A stretch of DNA of 64,000 bases from contig OY987307.1 of assembly GCA_963920635.1 (NCBI GenBank), positions 13,717,735 through 13,781,734 of the forward strand. The letters are read 5' to 3'. Below, piece after piece: positions 30,535 to 39,923 of the stretch (positions are counted from its first letter, which is position 1; every line of letters starts with the position of its first letter). The translations under genes were made by a program, and so were the position numbers. Source of the DNA: Pseudeuparius sepicola (lineage: Eukaryota; Arthropoda; Insecta; Coleoptera; Anthribidae). Below the pieces are notes generated by a model, which was not told where the DNA came from, ran no database searches, and saw only the letters and a program-made list of their open reading frames with translations.

Positions 30535-32765
30535 TGGCACAGTGCCTGCCAAAAGACCAGCGGAATACGGATAATCCTGCCAAGTACCGCCCAATAACCT
30601 GATTGCCTACGCTGTACAAGATAATCACATCTTGCCTTACGCAGCGAATATATGCTCACTGCGAGCGGAACAACATCATGGCAATGCAGCAGAAGGGCTG
30701 CGCGAAGGGCGCAGTGGGATGCAAAGAGCAACTCATCATAGACTCTGTCATCTGCAATCAGGCTCATTCCAGGCAACGAAACCTCTACATGGCTTATGCG
30801 GACTACAAAAAAGCATTTGATTCCGTACCTCACGACTGGCTCACAGGTACCTTAAAGCTGTACACAATAGATCATACAGTTTCCTTTTTAGAACACGTTA
30901 TGACAACCTGGCGCACTAAGATACAACTCAGAACCGCAGACAGTAACATCGAGACCGACACAATCAACATCCGAAGAGGGATTTTCCAAGGAGATTCACT
31001 CAGTCCACTGTGGTTCTGCATGGCGATGAACCCTCTATCACATCGGTTGAACTCTACAAAATATGGCTTCGCTATCAAAAGCAACAACGCAGAAGCGATC
31101 AAGTTGAATCACCTATTATATATGGATGATTTAAAACTGATCGCCGCAACCAAAAACCAACTAACGCAAATGCTTAAAATTGTAGAGGAGTTCTCCAGGG
31201 ACATCGGAATGCTGTTTGGACTGGACAAGTGCCGCACCCTTAATATCATCCGGGGAAAGCTCGAACAAAGCGCACACGAGATGCAGGACGGCCAGGAGAT
31301 CGAAGCAATGAGCAAGGGAGATACATACAAGTATCTCGGGATGAAACAAGCTCAAAGGATAGACCATCGAACAATGAAGACTGATTTAACGAATGAATTC
31401 ATCAAGAGAGTAAGACAAGTAGTGCGAACTGATCTTAACAGCAGGAATTTGTTTAAGGCCCTGAACACGTATGCGTGCTCTGTACTGAGCTATTCGTTCG
31501 GAATAGTGAATTGGACCAACACGGACATCAACAACCTGCAACGAAAAGTTAGGACACTACTGACAAAAGCTCATAAACATCATCCCCGTAGCGCCGTAGA
31601 AAGAACAACTCTGCCACGTCAACTAGGAGGAAGAGGATTGGCAGATCTCAGCAAGCAATTGGACCAACAAATATTAAATCTGCGTAATTATTTCTACAGG
31701 CAGGCCAACAGCTCCACACTACATAGGGCTATATGCGGAGCAGACGTCTCAACACCGCTACGTCTGACGGAACACGAGCGTCAAAATCACCACCGAACCG
31801 ACAACGATAAACTACAGAGGTGGTTGGGGAAGCCGCTGCACGGGAGACATCCTAATGAGGTTAACCAGGAACATGTCGACAAGTTAGCGTCGAACTATTG
31901 GCTGACCTCGGGACGAATGTTCCCCGAGACGGAAGGCTTCCTACTGGCCATACAAGATCAGGTTATATCAACTCGCAACTACCTAAAATTCATTGTAGGA
32001 GATGCATCGGTAGTGGATGACAGATGCAGATACGGGTGCCCAACTTCAGAAACAATCCAGCACATAACAGGAGGATGTCAGATGTTCGCATCAACGGAAT
32101 ATAAGGAACGACACGATTCGGTTGCCAAGATCTTGCACCGGGAACTGGCGGAAAAGCTGCTGCTTGTGCAGACAGAAAGGGTCCCATATTACAACTACAC
32201 ACCTGAGCCTGTTCTTGAGAACAGCAACTACAAGATGTACTGGGATCGTACGGTTCTGACTGATCAACGAGTTGCCCATAACAGACCGGACCTTATAATA
32301 GTTGATAAAATTTCTAGGAAGACAACTCTGATTGATGTGGCCATCCCGAACAATAACAACCTGCGTGTGAAGCAAGTCGAGAAGATCGCGAAGTACAGAG
32401 ACTTAGAAGAACGAATTAGAAGGCAATGGGAAATGGAGAACGTCCAAACGATTCCAATCATCATGTCAACAACTGGTGTTATACCAAAAAGTTTGCTGAG
32501 AAACATCAAGGAGCTGAATCTAACTGATAGTCTTTACAGGTCCATGCAGAAAGCGGTACTACTTGCGACAGCCCGAACCGTCAGGAAATTCATGGGGAAT
32601 GCAGGATCGTCCAAGAACATCAATGTCACCTAGGGCCCGATAACATGGCAAGGGTCTCGTCCGAGCCAGATCCTTTTGGTATCCGGGATGCCCGGGATCT
32701 GAGTGAATGTTCCCCGTAGAGGGAGTGCGAATGCCTTTTGGCTAAGTCGATATAATAATAATAAT
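30535..32765 (+). mobile_element. R4/Dong array, copy C (5'-truncated, RT and endonuclease retained)
   Basis: It starts just before the RT motifs (CCAAAAGACCAGCGGAATACG). A TGC-to-TGA change at about 30599 is a stop in the upstream frame, and after it the frame is open from 30603 to 32633 (RT palm with YADYKKAFD, YMDD, the Cys/His motif and the RPD endonuclease). It lacks the N-terminus and 5' UTR and is therefore defective. The 3' UTR ends in (TAA)n at about 32751-32765. Confidence 0.88.
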
Positions 32766-32766
32766 A

Positions 32767-33174
32767 CGCAGGGGGGATCTGACTTGTGAGAGAGGCAGAT
32801 CCACGGGTGTGACAATCCCGCGCTCCTTAGTTATGCAGGGATGGGTCTGGCCTGTGAGAGGGGCAGATTCACGGGTGTAACGATCCCGCGATTCCCAGTT
32901 ACGCATGGAGAGGCTTGGCCTGTGACAGGGGCAGACCTACGGGTGTGACAATCCCGCGATATCCAGTTGCGCAGGGAGGGGTCTAGCCGGTGACGGAGGC
33001 TGATCCTCGGGTGTGACAATCCCGCGACTCCCAGTTACACAGGGATGGGTCTAGCCTGTGAGAGGGTCAGATCCTCGGGTGTAACGATCCCGTGTTTCCC
33101 AGTTAACGCAAGGAGGGGTTTGACCTGTGAGAGGGGCAGATCCTCGGGTGTAACGATCCCGCGTTATCCTAGTT
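32767..33174 (+). repeat. 5' UTR tandem repeats of copy D (six 68-bp units)
   Basis: There are six units of about 68 bases, each with a GGGTCTGACCTGTGAGAGG-like start, a CGGGTGTAACGATCCCGCG-like middle and a CCCAGTTACGCA-like end. Unit-to-unit identity is about 80% by eye. The same array is present in copy F. Tandem 5' UTR repeats in non-LTR elements can act as promoter modules; here that is inference. Confidence 0.85.
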
Positions 33175-33276
33175 GACCTGTGTGGGTAGCGGGTTAGAAT
33201 ACTCCTATCGTGGCTCCGCGAGTCGTAAAAGGCGACCGAGGGCCGTCACTCCCACGTTACGGGAGAAACCCATGGA

Positions 33277-36200
33277 ATGGAGATTAATAGGAGTTTTGTC
33301 ATAGGGCCGCTGCCTGGGGATCGCCAGGGCATGTCTGGAGCCGGCGCTGGACATGACAGCGAGCGGGACGTCGGTGACAGGGCGCTGATGAGGCGGGCCC
33401 CTGTTGCACAAACAGCTACAGCCCAACAACAACACGAACATCTACAACATGGGAGCCAAACGAGAACTAGGGTTCCACCCACCGAAGGTGCTGCGCGGGA
33501 ACTTCAGCCAGCGTTCACAGAGGCGGGATTACAACGACGACGCATGAAATGGACTGTGTCCATGAATGAATCGATTATGCGTATTTTTTACAGGGTGACA
33601 AACTTAGGACAAGAGATGATCGGCTACAGACAACAACTGCGTGCCGAGTTCTGCAGGGAGTTTCCACACATGCAAGTGTCTGAACAAAGAGTGTCAGATC
33701 AGTATCGAACTATTCTAAGAAATAACCGAATTCCAGAAACGCGACTTAACGCTATCAAACGGGAAGTTGAGCTAGAGATCCACGGCGAACACATAGACAT
33801 AGATGACAACAACAACAATGGGGAACTTCAAGCGCCTGGACAACAACTAGAAGCCGAAACGGTAGAACCAACAACCGAGAATCTGGAATCGGTTAACGAA
33901 GAACATTTTGAAGGCTTAAACGCACATATGAGACAGGCAGTATTGCGATACGAAGGCACAGACCCACTGAGCAGGCCACCGCTACCAAGATTAAATTCTT
34001 CCAGGAAACTTGCGATCGTGCTCGATCTTATGAACACACGAATTTTACCAAACTATGTTTCAGTGACACCAACATTAGAACGTATGCACATGTTAATCTA
34101 CTGTGCCGCAACGGCAGTCACCACTGTAATGGGTGCCAAGATCCGAACGGCCCAAGAGTTGAATCGTGCAAGACCAGAACCACGAATGGCTCAATGGGAA
34201 ATGCGACTAAATCGGAAGATCGAGAGTCTCCGTAAAGACATAGGACAAGTGACGGAATATATCAGAGGAGTTAGAACTAGAAGGATCCAGAGGGCGGTGC
34301 AGGCAATAATGAGCCGCACCCAAATGCATTCTCGGCATGACCCCGCGAACATCACTGCTCAACAATGTCTTGACACATTAAAACAAAAACTTTCTGTTTT
34401 CGCAGGGCGTCTGAGGAGATACAAGGCTAGTAACAACAGGAAACGAGACAACAAACTCTTTGAACGATCAGAAAAGGGTTTCTACCGTGCTTTTAATTCT
34501 AGCGCCGATGCCACAAATGCGAGTTACCCTAGCAGAGAACAGGTCGACGGTTTCTGGAGAAATCAACTTGCCACACCAGGTCCATACAATGTCAGTGCAA
34601 GCTGGATCAGCGAAGAACGCGAGATGGGCCGGAACTGTGGCCAGATGGAACACGAGCAATTCACAACCGCTGAGGTCTCCGATGTCATCAAGAATTCCCA
34701 CAACTGGAAGGCACCAGGTCCAGATCATCTCCAAAACTATTGGATTAAGAAGTTGTGGTGCACGCATGAACAGATAACTACCTTAATTAATGAAGTCTTG
34801 CTCGATCCTCTGAAAATGCCATTGTTTCTTACACAGGGTGCAACCTACCTGTTACCAAAAGACCAGCGGAATACGGATAACCCTGCCAAGTACCGCCCAA
34901 TAACCTGCTTGCCTACGCTGTACAAGATAATCACATCTTGCCTTACGCAGCGAATATATGCTCACTGCGAGCGGAACAACATCATTGCAATGCAGCAGAA
35001 GGGCTGCTCGAAGGGCGCAATGGGATGCAAAGAGCAACTCATCATAGACTCTGTCATCTGCAACCAGGCTCATTCCAAGCAACGAAACCTCCACATGGCT
35101 TATGTGGACTACAAAAAAGCATTTGATTCCGTACCTCACGACTGGCTCACAGGTATCTTAAAGCTGTATAAAATAGATCATCATACAGTTTCCTTTTTAG
35201 AACACGTTATGACAACCTGGCGCACTAAGATACAACTCAGAACCGCAGACAGTAACATCGAGACCGACACAATCAACATCCGAAGAGGGATTTTCCAAGG
35301 AGATTCACTCAGTCCACTGTGGTTCTGCATGGCGATGAACCCTCTATCACATCGGTTGAACTCTACAAAATATGGCTTCGCTGTCAAAAGCAACAACGCA
35401 GAAGCGATCAAGTTGAATCACCTATTATATATGGATGATTTAAAACTGATCGCAGCAACCAAAAACCAACTAACGCAAATGCTTAAAATTGTAGAGGAGT
35501 TCTCCAGGGACATCGGAATGCTGTTTGGACTGGACAAGTGCCGCACCCTTAATATCATCCGGGGAAAGCTCGAACAAAGCGCACACGAGATGCAGGACGG
35601 CCAGGAGATCGAAGCAATGAGCAAGGGAGGTACATACAAGTATCTCGGGATGAAACAAGCTCAAAGGATAGACCATCGAACAATGAAGACTGATTTAACG
35701 AATGAATTCATCAAGAGAGTAAGACAAGTAGTGCGAACTGATCTTAACAGCAGGAATTTGTTTAAGGCCCTGAACACGTATGCGTGCTCTGTACTCAGCT
35801 ATTCGTTCGGAATAGTGAATTGGACCAACACGGACATCAACAACCTGCAACGAAAAGTTAGGACACTACTGACAAAAGCTCATAAACATCATCCCCGTAG
35901 CGCCGTAGAAAGAACAACTCTGCCACGTCAACTAGGAGGAAGAGGATTGGCAGATCTCAGCAAGCAATTGGACCAACAAATATTAAATCTGCGTAATTAT
36001 TTCTACAGGCAGGCCAACAGCTCCACACTACATAGGGCTATATGCGGAGCAGACGTCTCAACACCGCTACGTCTGACGGAACACGAGCGTCAAAATCACC
36101 ACCGAACCGACAACGATGAACTACAGAGGTGGTTGGGGAAGCCGCTGCACGGGAGGCATCCTAATGAGGTTAACCAGGAACATGTCGACAAGTTAGCGTC

Positions 36201-36942
36201 GAACTATTGGCTGACCTCGGGACGAATGTTCCCCGAGACGGAAGGCTTCCTACTGGCCATACAAGATCAGGTTATACCAACTCGCAACTACCTAAAATTC
36301 ATTGTAGGAGATGCATCGGTAGTGGATGACAGATGCAGATACGGGTGCCCAACTTCAGAAACAATCCAGCACATAACAGGAGGATGTCAGATGTTCGCAT
36401 CAACGGAATATAAGGAACGACACGATTCGGTTGCCAAGATCTTGCACCAGGAACTGGCGGAAAAGCTGCTGCTTGTGCAGGCAGAGAGGGTCCCATATTA
36501 CAACTACACACCTGAGCCTGTTCTTGAGAACAGCAACTACAAGATGTACTGGGATCGTACAGTTCTGACAGATCAACGAGTTGCCCATAACAGACCGGAC
36601 CTTATAATAGTTGATAAAATTTCTAGACAGACAACTCTGATTGATGTGGCCATCCCGAACAACAACAACCTGCGTGTGAAGCAAGTCGAGAAGATCGCGA
36701 AGTACAGAGATTTAGAAGAACGAATTAGAAGGCAATGGGAAATGGAGAACGTCCAGACGATTCCAATCATCATGTCAACAACTGGTGTTATACCAAAAAG
36801 TTTGCTGAGAAACATCAAGGAGCTGGGTCTAACTGATAGTCTTTACAGGTCCATGCAGAAAGCGGTACTACTTGCGACAGCCCGAACCGTCAGGAAATTT
36901 ATGGGGAATGCAGGATCATCCAACAACATCAATGTCACCTAG
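33277..36942 (+). CDS. R4/Dong-clade retrotransposon polyprotein (copy D)
   Basis: The protein is 1221 residues and makes DNA copies of its own RNA at TAA repeats by target-primed reverse transcription. The N-terminal 90 residues are low complexity (Gln, Ala, Arg). At about 90-160 a Myb/SANT-like helical region begins KWTVSMNESIMRIFYR. An acidic linker follows. The RT starts near 475 (KAPGPDHLQNYWIKKLW), with motif A at D611 (YVDYKKAFD), GIFQGDSLSPLWF near 675 and YMDD at 718-721. The C-terminal part has the Cys/His motif C1020-x3-C1024-x7-H1032-x4-C1037 and a restriction-like endonuclease, RPD at 1106-1108 then D1123. No apurinic endonuclease or RNase H domain is present. The ATG at 33277 is the first in its frame after a TAA at 33226. 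A short out-of-frame uORF (33272-33304) overlaps it. Apparently intact. Confidence 0.93.
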   Translation: MEINRSFVIGPLPGDRQGMSGAGAGHDSERDVGDRALMRRAPVAQTATAQQQHEHLQHGSQTRTRVPPTEGAARELQPAFTEAGLQRRRMKWTVSMNESIMRIFYRVTNLGQEMIGYRQQLRAEFCREFPHMQVSEQRVSDQYRTILRNNRIPETRLNAIKREVELEIHGEHIDIDDNNNNGELQAPGQQLEAETVEPTTENLESVNEEHFEGLNAHMRQAVLRYEGTDPLSRPPLPRLNSSRKLAIVLDLMNTRILPNYVSVTPTLERMHMLIYCAATAVTTVMGAKIRTAQELNRARPEPRMAQWEMRLNRKIESLRKDIGQVTEYIRGVRTRRIQRAVQAIMSRTQMHSRHDPANITAQQCLDTLKQKLSVFAGRLRRYKASNNRKRDNKLFERSEKGFYRAFNSSADATNASYPSREQVDGFWRNQLATPGPYNVSASWISEEREMGRNCGQMEHEQFTTAEVSDVIKNSHNWKAPGPDHLQNYWIKKLWCTHEQITTLINEVLLDPLKMPLFLTQGATYLLPKDQRNTDNPAKYRPITCLPTLYKIITSCLTQRIYAHCERNNIIAMQQKGCSKGAMGCKEQLIIDSVICNQAHSKQRNLHMAYVDYKKAFDSVPHDWLTGILKLYKIDHHTVSFLEHVMTTWRTKIQLRTADSNIETDTINIRRGIFQGDSLSPLWFCMAMNPLSHRLNSTKYGFAVKSNNAEAIKLNHLLYMDDLKLIAATKNQLTQMLKIVEEFSRDIGMLFGLDKCRTLNIIRGKLEQSAHEMQDGQEIEAMSKGGTYKYLGMKQAQRIDHRTMKTDLTNEFIKRVRQVVRTDLNSRNLFKALNTYACSVLSYSFGIVNWTNTDINNLQRKVRTLLTKAHKHHPRSAVERTTLPRQLGGRGLADLSKQLDQQILNLRNYFYRQANSSTLHRAICGADVSTPLRLTEHERQNHHRTDNDELQRWLGKPLHGRHPNEVNQEHVDKLASNYWLTSGRMFPETEGFLLAIQDQVIPTRNYLKFIVGDASVVDDRCRYGCPTSETIQHITGGCQMFASTEYKERHDSVAKILHQELAEKLLLVQAERVPYYNYTPEPVLENSNYKMYWDRTVLTDQRVAHNRPDLIIVDKISRQTTLIDVAIPNNNNLRVKQVEKIAKYRDLEERIRRQWEMENVQTIPIIMSTTGVIPKSLLRNIKELGLTDSLYRSMQKAVLLATARTVRKFMGNAGSSNNINVT

Positions 36943-37072
36943 GGCCCGATAACATGGCAAGGGTCTCGTCCGAGCCAGATCCTTTTGGTATCCGGGATAC
37001 CCGGGATCTGAGTGAATGTTCCCCGTAGAGGGAGTGCGAATGCCTTTTGGCTAAGTCGAGATAATAATAATA
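36943..37072 (+). other. 3' UTR and (TAA)n tail of copy D
   Basis: It contains a hairpin at 36978-37009, with outer stem AGATCC/GGATCT and inner stem GGTATCC/GGATACC, then GTTCCCCGTAGAGGGAGTGC and the end AAGTCGAG plus ATAATAATAATA. The same structure closes every copy in the array, so it is the likely signal read by the reverse transcriptase. Confidence 0.75.
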
Positions 37073-39874
37073 TACCAAGCTATGTTTCAGTGACACCAAC
37101 ATTAGAACGTATGCACATGTTAATCTACTGTGCCGCAACGGCAGTCATCACTGTAATGGGTGCCAAGATCCGAACGGCCCAAGAGTTGAATCGTGCAAGA
37201 CCAGAACCACGAATGGCTCAATGGGAAATGCGACTAAATCGGAAGATCGAGAGTCTCCGTAAAGACATAGGACAAGTGACGGAATATATCAGAGGAGTTA
37301 GAACTAGAAGGATCCAGAGGGCGGTGCAGGCAGTAATGAGCCGCACCCAAATGCATTCTCGGCATGACCCCGCGAACATCACTGCTCAACAATGTCTTGA
37401 CACATTAAAACAAAAACTTTCTGTTTTCGCAGGGCGTCTGAGGAGATACAAGGCTAGTAACAACAGGAAACGAGACAATAAACTCTTTGAACGATAAGAA
37501 AAGGGTCTCTACCGTGCTTTTAATTCTAGCGCCGATGCCACAAATGCGAGTTACCCTAGCAGAGAACAGGTCGACGGTTTCTGGAGAAATCAACTTGCCA
37601 CACCAGGTCCATACAATGTCAGTGCAAGCTGGATCAGCGAAGAACGCGAGATGGGCCGGAACTATAGCCAGATGCAACACGAGCAATTCACAACCGCTGA
37701 GGTCTCCGATGTCATCAAGAATTCCCACAACTGGAAGGCACCAGGTCCAGATCATCTCCAAAATTATTGGATTAAGAAGTTGTGGTGCACGCATGAACAA
37801 ATAACTACCTTAATTAATGAAGTCTTGCTCGATCCTCTGAAAATGCCATTGTTTCTTACACAGGGTGCAACTTACCTGTTACCAAAAGACCAGCGGAATA
37901 CGGATAACCCTGCCAAGTACCGCCCAATAACCTGCTTGCCTACGCTTTACAAGATAATCACATCTTGCCTTACGCAGCGAATATATGCTCACTGCGAGCG
38001 GAACAACATCATTGCAATGCAGCAGAAGGGCTGCTCGAAGGGCGCAATGGGATGCAAAGAGCAACTCATCATAGACTCTGTCATCTGCAACCAGGCTCAT
38101 TCCAAGCAACGAAACCTCCACATGGCTTATGTGGACTACAAAAAAGCATTTGATTCCGTACCTCACGACTGGCTCACAGGTATCTTAAAGCTGTATAAAA
38201 TAGATCATCATACAGTTTCCTTTTTAGAACACGTTATGACAACCTGGCGCACTAAGATACAACTCAGAACCGCAGACAGTAACATCGAGACCGACACAAT
38301 CAACATCCGAAGAGGGATTTTCCAAGGAGATTCACTCAGTCCACTGTGGTTCTGCATGGCGATGAACCCTCTATCACATCGGTTGAACTCTACAAAATAT
38401 GGCTTCGCTATCAAAAGCAACAACGCAGAAGCGATCAAGTTGAATCACCTATTATATATGGATGATTTAAAACTGATCGCCGCAACCAAAAACCAACTAA
38501 CGCAAATGCTTAAAATTGTAGAGGAGTTCTCCAGGGACATCGGAATGCTGTTTGGACTGGACAAGTGCCGCACCCTTAATATCATCCGGGGAAAGCTCGA
38601 ACAAAGCGCACACGAGATGCAGGACGGCCAGGAGATCGAAGCAATGAGCAAGGGAGATACATACAAGTATCTCGGGATGAAACAAGCTCAAAGGATAGAC
38701 CATCGAACAATGAAGACTGATTTAACGAATGAATTCATCAAGAGAGTAAGACAAGTAGTGCGAACTGATCTTAACAGCAGGAATTTGTTTAAGGCCCTGA
38801 ACACGTATGCGTGCTCTGTACTCAGCTATTCGTTCGGAATAGTGAATTGGACCAACACGGACATCAACAACCTGCAACGAAAAGTTAGGACACTACTGAC
38901 AAAAGCTCATAAACATCATCCCCGTAGCGCCGTAGAAAGAACAACTCTGCCACGTCAACTAGGAGGAAGAGGATTGGCAGATCTCAGCAAGCAATTGGAC
39001 CAACAAATATTAAATCTGCGTAATTATTTCTACAGGCAGGCCAACAGCTCCACACTACATAGGGCTATATGCGGAGCAGACGTCTCAACACCGCTACGTC
39101 TGACGGAACACGAGCGTCAAAATCACCACCGAACCGACAACGATAAACTACAGAGGTGGTTGGGGAAGCCGCTGCACGGGAGACATCCTAATGAGGTTAA
39201 CCAGGAACATGTCGACAAGTTAGCGTCGAACTATTGGCTGACCTCGGGACGAATGTTCCCCGAGACGGAAGGCTTCCTACTGGCCATACAAGATCAGGTT
39301 ATACCAACTCGCAACTACCTAAAATTCATTGTAGGAGATGCATCGGTAGTGGATGACAGATGCAGATACGGGTGCCCAACTTCAGAAACAATCCAGCACG
39401 GACCTTATAATAGTTGATAAAATTTCTAGGAAGACAACTCTGATTGATGTGGCCATCCCGAACAACAACAACCTGCGTGTGAAGCAAGTCGAGAAGATCG
39501 CGAAGTACAGAGACTTAGAAGAACGAATTAGAAGGCAATGGGAAATGGAAAACGTCAAGACGATTCCAATTATCGTGTCAACAACTGGTGTTATACCAAA
39601 AAGTTTGCTGAGAAACATAAAAGAGCTGGGTCTAACTGATAGTCTTTACAGGTCCATGCAGAAAGCGGTACTACTTGCGACAGCCCGAACCGTCAGGAAA
39701 TTCATGGGGAATGCAGGAACGTCCGACAACATCAATGTCACCTAAGGCCCGATAACATGGCAAGGGTCTCGTCCGAGCCAGATCCTTATGGTATCCGGGA
39801 TACCCGGGATCTGAGTGAATGTTCCCCGTAGAGGGAGTGCGAATGCCTTTTGGCTAAGTCGATATAATAATAAT

Positions 39875-39922
<48 letters not shown>
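37073..39922 (+). mobile_element. R4/Dong array, copy E (5'-truncated, internally deleted)
   Basis: It starts inside the N-terminal part of the ORF (at TACCAAGCTATGTTTCAG). A TCA-to-TAA change at 37494-37496 stops the frame. The frame reopens through the RT (37651-39417). At about 39398 the sequence jumps from the QH codons of the Cys/His motif straight to the endonuclease RPD codons, a deletion of about 225 bases relative to copy D, which also shifts the frame. The tail is the longest in the array, about 60 bases of (TAA)n with one interruption (39863-39922). Confidence 0.88.

Positions 39923-39923
<1 letters not shown>

Larger units (their letters stand above)
32766..37072 (+). mobile_element. 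R4/Dong array, copy D (full length)
   Basis: It starts CGCAGGGGGG directly after TAATA. It has a 511-base 5' UTR with 68-bp repeats, one intact ORF, a 3' UTR of about 115 bases and a (TAA)n tail. The 5' start corresponds to that of copy F, which suggests both are complete. Confidence 0.9.

Noticed and set aside
30303..30833. Minus-strand open frames overlapping every Dong copy
   Set aside because: They recur at the same offset in every copy as shadows of the RT and endonuclease coding sequence.
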